From positions 372,001-436,000 of the forward strand of contig JAJZBZ010000002.1 in NCBI GenBank assembly GCA_021846275.1: a stretch of DNA of 64,000 bases. The letters are read 5' to 3'. The position numbers and the translations under genes were made by a program. This document shows, piece by piece, positions 8,571 to 17,492 of the stretch. A model generated the notes under the pieces. That model was not told the origin of the DNA and made no database searches. It saw only the letters and a program-made list of their open reading frames with translations. This DNA is from Acidobacteriota bacterium (GTDB lineage: Bacteria > Acidobacteriota > Terriglobia > Terriglobales > Acidobacteriaceae). Each line of letters begins with the position of its first letter. The stretch's first letter is position 1.

Positions 8571-10946
8571 ATGTCGTTTCGCGCTCTGCGCCGCAGCTCG
8601 GCGGCGATCCTTGCCTTGTCGCTCGCCACGAGTATTTTCACGTTGCCTGCCGAGGCGCAGATGCCCGGCCAGGCGCTGCCCGGCCTGACGCCGGAGACGG
8701 TGACACAGACCGCGCATGGTCTGCGTGGCGTAACGGGCAGCGAAGTTCTGGATGTGACTGTCTGCACGGATTCCGTCCTGCACATCGTGGCGCGTCCGGC
8801 GGCTGACCACACTGCGCCCGCACCAAAGCCATGGATGCTGGACGCGGCGCAATCCTGCCCCGGCGCGCCGTTTACGTTTGCCGAGGACGCGAAGCAGGCA
8901 ACGCTGAAGACGGCGCGGGTTCAGGTTGCGCTCAGCGTGGCGCGCGGGAATCTCAGCTTTCGCGCAGCCGATGGCAGCGTATTGCTCAACGAAGGCTCCA
9001 GCCTGCCGCAAACCTATACGCCGGTCGTCCGCAACGGGGAGCAGACCTTTCGCGTGACGGACCGTTTTTCGCCCGCCTTCGACGAAGCGGTTTACGGTCT
9101 TGGCCAGCATCAGAGCGGGCTTTTCAACTATCGTGGCGCGACGGTCGAACTGGGACAGAACAACACCGATGTTGCCATCCCGCTGCTCGTCTCCAGCCGT
9201 GGCTACGCGCTGCTCTGGAACACGGCCTCGCTCACGTATTTCGACAATCGCTTCCCGCTGGAGATGAAGCTGAGCGCCATCGCGGGCCACGCGATCGATT
9301 ACTACTTTGTTTATGGCCCGGAGATGGACTCGATCCTCCATCGCTATCGCACGATGACGGGCCATGCGCCGATGCTTCCGCGCTGGGCTTATGGATTTTT
9401 TCAGTCCAAGGATCGCTATCTCTCACTCGACGAGATTCGCTCGATTGCGGATCGCTATCGCAGTCAGCATATTCCGCTGGACGCGATGGTGCAGGACTGG
9501 TTCTGGTGGAAGCATGAGGGCGATCCCGTCTTCAACGACCACTACCACGACGTGCCCGCTGACCTGGCCGCGCTCCACGCCGAGCACGTTCACACGATGA
9601 TTTCCGTCTGGGGGCTGATGGACCCGGAGTCAAAGACCTACCAGGCGCTGGATGCGCGCCATCTGCTCATTCCCGGCGCGCATGTCTACGACGCCACCAG
9701 TGCGCAGGCGCGCGATCTCTACTGGAATCGCCTGCCGGGCAAGCTCCAGCAGATGGGCTGGGATGCCTTCTGGCTGGACAGCGCGGAGCCGGAAGAATAC
9801 TGGCCGCACCTGGGCGACGCGATTCTGCGCAACAAGCAGCTTGCGATGGGAAACGGCGCGGAATTCACCAACATCTTTCCGTTCCTTCATACGCTCGGCG
9901 TCCAGCAGCACTGGAAGGCCGCCATGCCGCAGAAGCGAGTCTTCCTGCTCACACGCTCGGCCTTTCTCGGCCAGCAACGCGTGGGCGCAACGGTCTGGTC
10001 CGGCGATGTCTATGGCAGCTACTGGGGGCTGACGCATCAGGTGCCGGCGGGGCTGAATTTTGCGCTCTCCGGTTACCCGTACTGGACGACGGACATTGGC
10101 GGCTACTGGCCGCCGCATGACAACCCGCTTGCCGACCCGGCTTATCAGCAGCTCTACGCGCGCTGGTTTGAGTTTGGCGTCTTCTGTCCCATTTTCCGCA
10201 CGCACGGCCACCGTCCGCAAAACGAAATCTGGTCCTATGACAAGGTCGAGCCGATCCTGATCGCGAATGATCGTCTGCGTTACAGCCTGATGCCGTACAT
10301 CTACTCGCTGGCATGGATGGTTTCAAACAGCGATTACACGATCCAGCGACCGTTGGTCATGGACTGGCGCACCGACCCGAAGACGTGGAATATCGGCGAC
10401 CAGTTCATGTTCGGCCCCGCCATTCTCGTCAATCCCGTGTTGCAGGCCGACGCAACCGAGCGCAGCGTGTATCTGCCCGCTTCGCCGCGCTGGTATGACT
10501 TCTGGACCGGCGACGCGCAAAAGGGCGGTCGGCAGATTGAGGCTGCCGCGCCGCTTGATCACCTGCCGCTCTTCGTTCGCGCCGGCTCCATTCTGCCGCT
10601 CGCCCACAACCTCGAATACGCCGACGAGAATCCCGACGGCCCGCTGGAGCTTCGCGTCTATGCTGGCGCCGACGGCAGCTTCGATCTCTACGATGACTCC
10701 GGTGATGGCTACGGCTACGAGCGCGGCGAGCACGCGATAGTGCCCATTCGCTGGAACGATGCAACGCACTCGCTCACGCTGGGCGCGCGCGAGGGCAGTT
10801 TTCCCGGCATGGCCAGGACGCGGCAGTTCCGCATTGTGCTTGTCCGACCGGGAGTCGGCGTGGGTGCTGATTCAGCAGCGCACCCCGATGCGGAGATCAC
10901 GTACACCGGCCAGTCGGTCACAATCCCGTTGAACGTCGGACGCTGA
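8571..10946 (+). CDS. Glycoside hydrolase family 31 (alpha-glucosidase/alpha-xylosidase type), secreted
   Basis: 791 residues with a signal peptide (cleavage near residue 27, PAEAQ). An N-terminal beta-sandwich precedes a TIM barrel with the family nucleophile in FWLDSAEPE (Asp about 403) and the likely acid/base Asp in WSGDVYGSYWG (about 479). RTHGHRPQNEIW and the LPLFVRAGSILPL segment before the C-terminal DUF5110-like sandwich are also characteristic of GH31. Retaining hydrolysis of alpha-linked glucose or xylose from oligosaccharides or xyloglucan is expected. The start has a GGAGGTG ribosome-binding site. It is a single gene; no transporter or regulator is adjacent, so the substrate is unassigned. 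Confidence 0.92.
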   Translation: MSFRALRRSSAAILALSLATSIFTLPAEAQMPGQALPGLTPETVTQTAHGLRGVTGSEVLDVTVCTDSVLHIVARPAADHTAPAPKPWMLDAAQSCPGAPFTFAEDAKQATLKTARVQVALSVARGNLSFRAADGSVLLNEGSSLPQTYTPVVRNGEQTFRVTDRFSPAFDEAVYGLGQHQSGLFNYRGATVELGQNNTDVAIPLLVSSRGYALLWNTASLTYFDNRFPLEMKLSAIAGHAIDYYFVYGPEMDSILHRYRTMTGHAPMLPRWAYGFFQSKDRYLSLDEIRSIADRYRSQHIPLDAMVQDWFWWKHEGDPVFNDHYHDVPADLAALHAEHVHTMISVWGLMDPESKTYQALDARHLLIPGAHVYDATSAQARDLYWNRLPGKLQQMGWDAFWLDSAEPEEYWPHLGDAILRNKQLAMGNGAEFTNIFPFLHTLGVQQHWKAAMPQKRVFLLTRSAFLGQQRVGATVWSGDVYGSYWGLTHQVPAGLNFALSGYPYWTTDIGGYWPPHDNPLADPAYQQLYARWFEFGVFCPIFRTHGHRPQNEIWSYDKVEPILIANDRLRYSLMPYIYSLAWMVSNSDYTIQRPLVMDWRTDPKTWNIGDQFMFGPAILVNPVLQADATERSVYLPASPRWYDFWTGDAQKGGRQIEAAAPLDHLPLFVRAGSILPLAHNLEYADENPDGPLELRVYAGADGSFDLYDDSGDGYGYERGEHAIVPIRWNDATHSLTLGAREGSFPGMARTRQFRIVLVRPGVGVGADSAAHPDAEITYTGQSVTIPLNVGR

Positions 10947-11047
10947 GCAAGCGGTCACGCCGCCGCGACGGAGACGATGCTCCCGAGGCACGATCTCTCT
11001 GCGTGTCCATCAACTTTTCAGGCACGTCTCAGGCGTGTCGGAGGCTG

Positions 11048-11719
11048 CTACTCATTTGTGTAGCCGTGGTGCTTCTGCGCCGTGCCCAGCAGGTCAATCT
11101 GGCCGGTGCCGACGTGCGCGTGCAGCGCGTATTCTCCGCCATCGGAGCTGGCCTTGAAGTGGCGAAAAAATCCACCCAGATCCCGGTCATAAGCCGCCGC
11201 ATTCACTTCGCCAATATCCACCGAAGCGTCGACGGCGCGATAGTTCCACACGCGATGATCGGTGATGGTGATCTGACCGGTTTTCATCTCACAGTCCTTG
11301 TCGCCTTCGACGCCGTCAATCGTGATCTGCCCCGCTGCCATGCGCACGCGCAGGCTTGTCCGCTTCGGCACCTCGATGCGCAGTTTCTGATTTCCATGGC
11401 TCGGCGCGTCGCCGGTCACGCGCAGCCGCAGACCGCTCGCCTCGCTGCTCAGCTTCATGTGAACGCGTCCGTCCGCATCGTCGCGGTTCGACGCGCAGCT
11501 TACGCGCACCACATCCGGCACGACCTTGCCGCTGTCAGCTTCGACGGGCACAATCTCCATGCCCAGCGAAGTGGAATCGATCACGAGGCTCGCGCCGGAG
11601 TGGAGCGCCGAGGTCAGCGTCGCGCCGCAGTCGCCCTCCGTCTGGCCCAGAGCGAAATGGTGGAGGGCCAGCAGAAGAGCCAGCAACGGGACGGTTGCGG
11701 CAAGGCTTCGATTTCTCAT
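11048..11719 (-). CDS. Secreted beta-rich protein resembling DUF4097/GIN-type head domains
   Basis: 223 residues. A clear signal peptide (about 1-25, ending HFALGQ) is followed by short repeating beta-strand units such as LRIEVPKRTSLRVRMAAGQITIDGVEG and GTGQIDLLG. These recall the putative adhesin repeats of DUF4097/GIN domains (parallel beta-helix style). Two Cys residues in the mature part (DCGA, SCAS) could form a disulfide. It is transcribed toward the GH31 gene and is not in an obvious operon. A function cannot be assigned; cell-surface or stress-related roles are only possibilities. Confidence 0.65.
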   Translation of the reverse strand: MRNRSLAATVPLLALLLALHHFALGQTEGDCGATLTSALHSGASLVIDSTSLGMEIVPVEADSGKVVPDVVRVSCASNRDDADGRVHMKLSSEASGLRLRVTGDAPSHGNQKLRIEVPKRTSLRVRMAAGQITIDGVEGDKDCEMKTGQITITDHRVWNYRAVDASVDIGEVNAAAYDRDLGGFFRHFKASSDGGEYALHAHVGTGQIDLLGTAQKHHGYTNE

Positions 11720-11847
11720 GTTGGCCAGTACGCAGGCAGTCAGCGATTTGTTCCCGCAGCTTCTGCCCGTTCCGGAATGGATTCCCCGCGTCTCACGTTC
11801 GCCGTTGTTCGAGGAATGGTTTCGATCACACAGTGGGATAATCAGGT

Positions 11848-12144
11848 ATGTTTCTCGTCGTCTGGCAATTCGATGTGGCAGAGGAAAAAGTCGAGGCTTT
11901 TGAAGCGGCCTACGCGCCGGGCGGCACCTGGTCCACGCTGTTTGCCCGCTCGGCGGAGTATCTGGGTACGGAGTTGCTGCGCGACGCCTACGTGCCGGGC
12001 CGCTATCTGACCATCGACCGCTGGACCAGCGAAGAAGCCTTTCGCAGCTTCCGCGCCGTGCACGACGCCGACTACGAAGTGGTGGATCGCGCCTGCGATG
12101 CGCTCACGGCGGCGGAGACGCGCATCGGCGCATTTACCGCCTGA
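11848..12144 (+). CDS. Small antibiotic biosynthesis monooxygenase (ABM)-like protein
   Basis: 98 residues with an FLVVWQFDV opening strand, a helix containing VEAFEAAYAPGGTW, then ELLRDAYVPGRYLTIDRWTS and a helix carrying SEEAFRSFRAVH. This is the ferredoxin-like alpha+beta dimer fold seen in ABM domain and DUF4286-like proteins. No catalytic residue can be named. Convergent with the pentaheme-TPR gene on the other strand and about 128 bases downstream of the start of the 11048-11719 gene. Probably a cytoplasmic small-molecule-binding or quinol-type monooxygenase relative. Confidence 0.65.
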   Translation: MFLVVWQFDVAEEKVEAFEAAYAPGGTWSTLFARSAEYLGTELLRDAYVPGRYLTIDRWTSEEAFRSFRAVHDADYEVVDRACDALTAAETRIGAFTA

Positions 12145-12212
12145 AAAGCAATTTCGTCACGACCGACGCTGACCACTGGCGACTGACCCCTGACAACTGA
12201 ACCCTGACAACT

Positions 12213-14969
12213 CTAAAAAAGATTTCCCGCCACCTGCGCGGCGGCCGTCTCCGCCGTCATGCGCATGGCCTCCGGTGTCATTTGTCCGTCGTGCCGGTCG
12301 CTCGTCGTCAGCGTCACGCGAAACCAGTGTCCGCGCACATCGGCCACGGCCTGCGCTCCGTTGCCCGGATGCACCGCGCAGAGCGCCGCGGCAGTGCCGA
12401 CGCCGGTGAGCGCTTCAGCCTTTGCGCCGCACCGCTCCGCCGCGGAGTCTGTGCCGCTGGCCGCTTCCTGGCTCAGCGTCAGCTTGCGCGTGACGCCGCC
12501 GTCGCGCCGCGTGTAGACGCAGACGCCTGGCTGCTTGCTCACGCTGGCGGCACCGCCGAGCAAGCCTTCCGCTGTGGCCTGGTTGATCCAGGTGCAGGGG
12601 TCGGCCATCGTCATTCCGGCGGAGTAATCAATCCGCGCGGAGTAGGACTGGACCGCAGCCACCGCTGCTGCGTCCGGCGCAGGCACGGCGTCGCTGCTGT
12701 GTACGTGCCAGGGAACGGTTTCGAGCGAAATCTCCGGGTGCGCGCGAATGTAGTCGAGTGCGTATGTCGGCGCGCCGGGATCGATCTTCTCGTCGATCAG
12801 CATCGCCTGCTCGCGCTCCGCCGCTTCCTGATGGTGCATGCGCCGGTTGAGCACGGCCAGATTGTAGTGCGCGGCCAGATCGTCTGGGTCGATTTTCTGG
12901 AGGGCGACGAACTGCTCCATTGCATGAGGCAGGTCGTTCTCCTGATAGTAGGCAATGCCCAACTCGCGCCGCGCGTCGCGCGATTCCGGATACTGCCGAA
13001 CCACTTCCAGAAGCTCGGCAATCTCGCGCTCGCGGTCGCCGGATCGCCGCTCCAGTTGCGCCTCATAGTAGAGCGCTCGCGCGTTGGTTTTATCCAGCGC
13101 AAGCGCCTTGCGAATGGCCACACGCGCCGACTCGTATTTCTCCCACGCAATCTCCGTGAGCGCCACATTGGTGTAGCCGTCGGGCGAATGCGGCTCCAGG
13201 CGCACCACATGCGCGAAGGCATTCACGGCCATTGCGTACTGAAACTGATCGAGCAGCGCGATGCCCGCGTTGTTCCAGCGCATCCACTCCGGATTCTCGT
13301 CGGCTCCCGGCATTGTCGAGCCGTTTCTGCCGATCTTCAGCGTGCGCGTCTCGGTGGCCAGCGCCGTCACCGGATAAGCTGGCGGATCGTTGCCCAGCAC
13401 GCTTTTGAGATAACTCTCGCGCAGGTGGCGATACTTCACGCTGGCCGTGATCGTCAGCGGTCCGCTTGCCTCCTGCGGCACGCGAAAACGATAGCGCACG
13501 AGCACGGATCGTCCCGCCTCAATCGTGTTGTCGTAGGCCACGGAGTGAATCTTCCACACGGAGTGGTTGTCGACGAATTCGCCTTGCTCATCCACCGGGC
13601 GATTGTTGAAGATGTGTGCATTCGGGTCGAGACTGCCGTCGGCGCGCAACTGGCCGCTCACGTCCACCGCCCTGCCTGCGGCGTCGGTCACGGTGAACTC
13701 GACCCAGGCTTCATACAGATCCCGCACCTCCGGCAGCAGCGAGTGACCAATGGCCTTGTTCTGGATCACCACCCAGGCCTCGACGGTCTGCTCCGGCTTC
13801 AGGTGGAACGAGGTTCGGCCGAGCGGAGCCGTCAGCCTGCCGGTCTCCACGTCGCGCAGCGCGAAGATGTCCACGTTGAGGAAGCCGGAGCGCAGAAATG
13901 CCACGGTCTTTTCCACCTGCGCGTCGTAGCCGTAGTAGAACGGGACGGCCGTGTTGCCGGCCAGCCAGCGATGCGAGGCGAAGGTTCCGCTCTTCGCGCC
14001 CGGCTCCTTGCCCACGGCTTCGATGCGCTTCATGTGGCAGCTCTGGCAGGTGTTGAAATCCGCGCGATAGAACGTGAGCGGATTGCGCTGCGAGTATTTC
14101 GACAACTGCCACTCGTCATAGGTGGTGAACGCGCGCAGAAACTTGTAGTTATTCAGCGTATTCGGGAAGTTCGCCTTGTGGCAGGCGGCGCAGAACTCCG
14201 GCGTGTGCATGAAGTCGTGCATCACGGCCTGAGCGTGCCGTTTCGGATAGCGCAGGATCATTGCATACGGCACTTCGCCCGGAATGCGATTCCCGTCGCC
14301 GTCCACCATCACCGACGGCACACCCATGGTCAACTGCGCATTGCCCTCCGGCGCGCCGACCTCGACCACCGAGTGGCAGGTCATGCAGGTCAGCCCGTCG
14401 CCGTCCATTTCTGCTCGATTGACCACGGATTTTTCCGTAAGTCCGCCGGCCAGCACGGCTACCGGATTGTGGCAGCTATCGCAGTGCCGGGCGAAGGCGA
14501 TGCCGCGCTTCGGGTCGTGGATCACCAGGTTCACGCTGCGCCGATAGAACGGGGAGCGAAACGAGTTGGCATGCAGCGACTCGCGCCACTGGCGATAGGC
14601 CACCTGATGGCACGCGCCGCAGTATTCGGCGCTGGGATACGCGCCGGGCTGCAGAAATCCCCTGCCCTCCACCTGAATGTTGCCCGGAGCAAATGGCTGG
14701 TCCGCGCCGAAGTGGTAGTTGTAGCCCGGCGTTACCTGTGCATTCCAGGCCACGCGCGCGCTGTCCAGCTTCTGCGAGGCTTCGGTCTCCCACTGCATCA
14801 GCGCGGCGTGCTCGGCTGGCGTCTCCGCAGCTTCCGCGTAGGCATCCGGCGCAGGCTGCGGCATCATCCTCGGCGCGGTTGTCGCCGGAGTTGGCTGCTG
14901 CGTTTGCGCCGACAGCGCAGAAGCAAAGCCCAGGACAAACGCAATCAGCATCCCGGATATGGCACGCAT
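12213..14969 (-). CDS. Secreted pentaheme cytochrome fused to TPR and a DUF3558-like tail
   Basis: About 918 residues from the ATG at 14969, chosen because GAGGAGGG lies just upstream and a signal peptide (MRAISGMLIAFVLG, cleavage after LSAQ) follows at once. Five CXXCH sites (CGACH, CDSCH, CMTCH, CAACH, CQSCH) lie in the N-terminal third in a cytochrome c554-like layout. A beta-rich middle (about 350-540) precedes several TPR units (about 570-740). The last ~110 residues (DPCTWINQATAEGLLGG onward) look like a DUF3558-type domain. It starts 52 bases after the CRTAC1 gene ends, on the same strand. A periplasmic redox role is likely; substrate unknown. Confidence 0.8.
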   Translation of the reverse strand: MRAISGMLIAFVLGFASALSAQTQQPTPATTAPRMMPQPAPDAYAEAAETPAEHAALMQWETEASQKLDSARVAWNAQVTPGYNYHFGADQPFAPGNIQVEGRGFLQPGAYPSAEYCGACHQVAYRQWRESLHANSFRSPFYRRSVNLVIHDPKRGIAFARHCDSCHNPVAVLAGGLTEKSVVNRAEMDGDGLTCMTCHSVVEVGAPEGNAQLTMGVPSVMVDGDGNRIPGEVPYAMILRYPKRHAQAVMHDFMHTPEFCAACHKANFPNTLNNYKFLRAFTTYDEWQLSKYSQRNPLTFYRADFNTCQSCHMKRIEAVGKEPGAKSGTFASHRWLAGNTAVPFYYGYDAQVEKTVAFLRSGFLNVDIFALRDVETGRLTAPLGRTSFHLKPEQTVEAWVVIQNKAIGHSLLPEVRDLYEAWVEFTVTDAAGRAVDVSGQLRADGSLDPNAHIFNNRPVDEQGEFVDNHSVWKIHSVAYDNTIEAGRSVLVRYRFRVPQEASGPLTITASVKYRHLRESYLKSVLGNDPPAYPVTALATETRTLKIGRNGSTMPGADENPEWMRWNNAGIALLDQFQYAMAVNAFAHVVRLEPHSPDGYTNVALTEIAWEKYESARVAIRKALALDKTNARALYYEAQLERRSGDREREIAELLEVVRQYPESRDARRELGIAYYQENDLPHAMEQFVALQKIDPDDLAAHYNLAVLNRRMHHQEAAEREQAMLIDEKIDPGAPTYALDYIRAHPEISLETVPWHVHSSDAVPAPDAAAVAAVQSYSARIDYSAGMTMADPCTWINQATAEGLLGGAASVSKQPGVCVYTRRDGGVTRKLTLSQEAASGTDSAAERCGAKAEALTGVGTAAALCAVHPGNGAQAVADVRGHWFRVTLTTSDRHDGQMTPEAMRMTAETAAAQVAGNLF

Positions 14970-15021
14970 ACCCTCCTCGCCGCTTCGTCGGTCGATCATC
15001 GTGCGATCTCTTCGCTCCGGC

Positions 15022-17025
15022 TCACTCGGCCGTTCCATTCTTCGCAGTCGCCTGAGCATGGGTTTCCACGGGGGTCGCCGCATGGATCATCGGATGCGAC
15101 TTCTGCCCGGCGGCAATCCCGTCGTAGACGCTGGGCACGATGCCCTTGCCCTCGACAATCGCGAAGTAGCGATCGACGCCGGGCAGCGTCACTGTCTGCC
15201 GAACGCCATCCGGCCAGCGAATCTCCACCTTCTGCACAGTTGTGGCAGCGCCGAGGCCGAAGTGGAGCCGGAAATCATTGGACGACTCGAAGCTGCCGCC
15301 GCTCATCACGTCCCCGCGCTGGCGCATTCCATTGGCCGTCAGCCACACCGTTGCGCCAATCGCGTCGCGCGGGCTTTTTCCCGCGCCCGTCAGCCACAGG
15401 CCGACCCAGTGGTTGTGATCGTTGTTCACGTTCTTCAGCAGCACAGGCGTGTGGTCCAGGCAGTTGATGACGACATCAATCTTTCCGTCGTTGAAGAGAT
15501 CGCCGAAGGCCGCGCCGCGCGCCGGGATCACGTCGGCCAGTCCGGTTCCCTCCACGGCCGGCATGATGACGAATTTCTTTCCATGCTCCTCGTTGTGAAA
15601 CAGCAGCGGGCGCTCGGCAAAGGACGTGCCCCATTTGTGATCGTCCACCTGCGGATAGACGTGGCCGCTCACAAACATCAGGTCTTTCCAGCCATCGTTG
15701 TCATAGTCAAAGAACGCCGTGCCCCAGCCGAGGAATGGATAGGTCGGCTCGGCGATACCCATCTGCGGCGTCACGTCGACGAAGTTCGAGTCGCCTTCGT
15801 TGCGATAGAGCGTTTTATAGTCGTCGGAAAAGGTGGTCGTGTAAAGATTCAGCCTGCCGTTGTTGGAGCTGTCGCCGACGGCGATGCCCATGCCGGCTGT
15901 CTCGCGCCCGTCCTGATTGAGCGCAAAGCCGGAGTAGAAGCTGGCGTCCTCGAACGTTCCGTTGCCCTTGTTCAGGTAGAGATAGTTGGGCGAGGAATCG
16001 TCCGTCACGACCAGGTCCACCTTGCCGTCGTTGTTCATGTCCACAAAGGTGGACGAAAACCCGTAATAGCGCCGCTTGTCGTCCACGCCCGCCTTTACGC
16101 TGACGTCGGTGAAGGTGCCGTCGCCGTTGTTGTGGAAGAGATGGTCCGGCTCACCGGGCAGGCCGCGCGGGCCACACATCGTCTTCGCTCCGCGAAACTG
16201 GCAGAAGGCGAAACCGACCTCCTTCGATCCGGAGATCGGCATGTGATTCATGTCCCAGTGAATGTAGCCGGGCACAAAAATATCCAGCAGCCCGTCGCCG
16301 TCGTAGTCGCCAAAGCTCGGACCCGTGGACCAGTTGCCCAGCGTGACACCCGCCTTTTCGGCCACGTCGGTGAAGGTGCCGTCGTGGTTGTTGTGGTAGA
16401 GCCGGTTCTTGCCGTAGTTGGCCACGTAGAGGTCCGGCCAGCCGTCGTTGTCGTAGTCGCCGACGGCGACGCCAAATCCCCAGCGATCGTTGGTCACGCC
16501 CGCCTGCTCGGCCACGTTGGTGAAGGTGCCGTCGTGGTTGTTGTGAAACAGCGCTGCCTGCGGCGGCTTCATCTTGCCGGTCTCGGCGTCAAAGGTCGAG
16601 CCGTTGACGATGTAAATATCGAGCCAGCCATCGTGGTCATAGTCCAGCAACGCCACGCCGGAACCAATCGTCTCCAGGATGTACTGCTTCTGCGGCGTGC
16701 CCATGGTGTGCTTCCACACGGTCAGCCCGGCTTCTTTGGAAACGTCCTGGAAGATCACCGGGCCGGTCTTCACAAATCCGCCCGCTGTAATCGGCCTCTG
16801 CTCAGCATCGAGCACAGGAGCAAAGACGCCGCCCGTGGCCGAGCCTCCGGACTGGCCGCCAGCCATCGACGGGTCGTCGGTCTGCTGCGCCGAGCTGGGA
16901 AGGCCCGCCAACAGGCTCAGCGCGGCCAGGCAGAAGACTGTCGCAGAGCGCCATCCCGCGCTACGCCGCTGCTCCCGGTTCTGGCCCTGAACAGGCGCAT
17001 CGATTCGCAAAGACAGCTCAGCCAT
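15022..17025 (-). CDS. CRTAC1-family secreted FG-GAP/VCBS repeat protein with ASPIC/UnbV tail
   Basis: About 667 residues (start taken at the ATG at 17025; an in-frame GTG 18 bases upstream is possible). The signal peptide (hydrophobic about 33-45) is followed by many Ca-binding FG-GAP repeats of the form DYDNDGWPDLYVANYG and NNHDGTFTDVAEKAGV, which build a beta-propeller. It ends with an ASPIC/UnbV module (GATVWLTANGMRQRGDVMSGG, then HFGLGAATTVQKVEIRWPDG). Such proteins are common in Acidobacteriota and Planctomycetota with no settled biochemical role. The neighbouring pentaheme-TPR gene follows by 52 bases, so the two are probably co-expressed. Confidence 0.9.
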   Translation of the reverse strand: MAELSLRIDAPVQGQNREQRRSAGWRSATVFCLAALSLLAGLPSSAQQTDDPSMAGGQSGGSATGGVFAPVLDAEQRPITAGGFVKTGPVIFQDVSKEAGLTVWKHTMGTPQKQYILETIGSGVALLDYDHDGWLDIYIVNGSTFDAETGKMKPPQAALFHNNHDGTFTNVAEQAGVTNDRWGFGVAVGDYDNDGWPDLYVANYGKNRLYHNNHDGTFTDVAEKAGVTLGNWSTGPSFGDYDGDGLLDIFVPGYIHWDMNHMPISGSKEVGFAFCQFRGAKTMCGPRGLPGEPDHLFHNNGDGTFTDVSVKAGVDDKRRYYGFSSTFVDMNNDGKVDLVVTDDSSPNYLYLNKGNGTFEDASFYSGFALNQDGRETAGMGIAVGDSSNNGRLNLYTTTFSDDYKTLYRNEGDSNFVDVTPQMGIAEPTYPFLGWGTAFFDYDNDGWKDLMFVSGHVYPQVDDHKWGTSFAERPLLFHNEEHGKKFVIMPAVEGTGLADVIPARGAAFGDLFNDGKIDVVINCLDHTPVLLKNVNNDHNHWVGLWLTGAGKSPRDAIGATVWLTANGMRQRGDVMSGGSFESSNDFRLHFGLGAATTVQKVEIRWPDGVRQTVTLPGVDRYFAIVEGKGIVPSVYDGIAAGQKSHPMIHAATPVETHAQATAKNGTAE

Positions 17026-17144
17026 CACCCGCAAAGACCTCACAAGGGGAAGTTACCGCATTCTCTGTACTCTAGTCACGGCCAACCCCGTTGTCTTCCA
17101 ACCGATTTACGGCACCGTTTCCATACTTTTGGACGATACGCAAC

Positions 17145-17251
17145 GCATTGCATGCAGCAGACGCAGCATCGCATGCAGCAGACGCAGCATTGCATGCAGC
17201 AGACGCGCGCTTTGCGCGCCACAACCATTCATGGCGCTCCCGATGGTCGCC
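17145..17251. repeat. Repeat cluster upstream of recA: three 21-bp units, the last extending into the 64-bp hairpin repeat
   Basis: Three head-to-tail 21-bp units (17145-17165, 17166-17186, 17187-17207) share GCATYGCATGCAGCAGACGC. From about 17188 the third continues into a copy of the 64-bp repeat found three times beyond recA, including the perfect hairpin GCGCGC-TTT-GCGCGC (17205-17219) and the CACRACCATTC stretch after it. TGCATGCA is itself a palindrome. I see no coding potential. It lies in the ~450-base recA upstream region. Confidence 0.8.
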
Positions 17252-17397
17252 GGGCAGTCGTCGTTGAGGTTGCGAAAGCCAGTGGAAAGCGCGAACTCGC
17301 AGGGAAATAGCGCTGCGGACGGCGCGGCGGATTGGAATTCTCTTACTTTCGCTTTTCGTTCTAGTTGTTCGAGTGGGTTTGCTGCTAGAATTCCGGT

Positions 17398-17412
17398 GAA
17401 CTGCTAAAGAAC
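17398..17412. promoter_or_regulatory. Candidate SOS/LexA-type direct repeat GAAC-N7-GAAC upstream of recA
   Basis: GAAC, seven bases, GAAC, which read on the other strand is GTTC-N7-GTTC, the LexA operator form known from Alphaproteobacteria. It is 80 bases before the recA ATG, a sensible operator position. The operator of this lineage is not known to me and an isolated 8-base match can occur by chance, so this is only a candidate. Confidence 0.35.
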
Positions 17413-17492
17413 TTCTCCCTACAGTTGAGGCGTCGCCTCGGCTCTGGTGGCGGATTCTCGGTGGCAGCAATCAGGACAGGAGACCCACCCCC

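Noticed and set aside
12282-15467. Very long plus-strand open frame (about 1060 codons) opposite the pentaheme-TPR gene
   Set aside because: It is a GC-driven antisense shadow: its product is Arg/His-rich with no family features, while the opposite strand encodes heme motifs, TPRs and a signal peptide.
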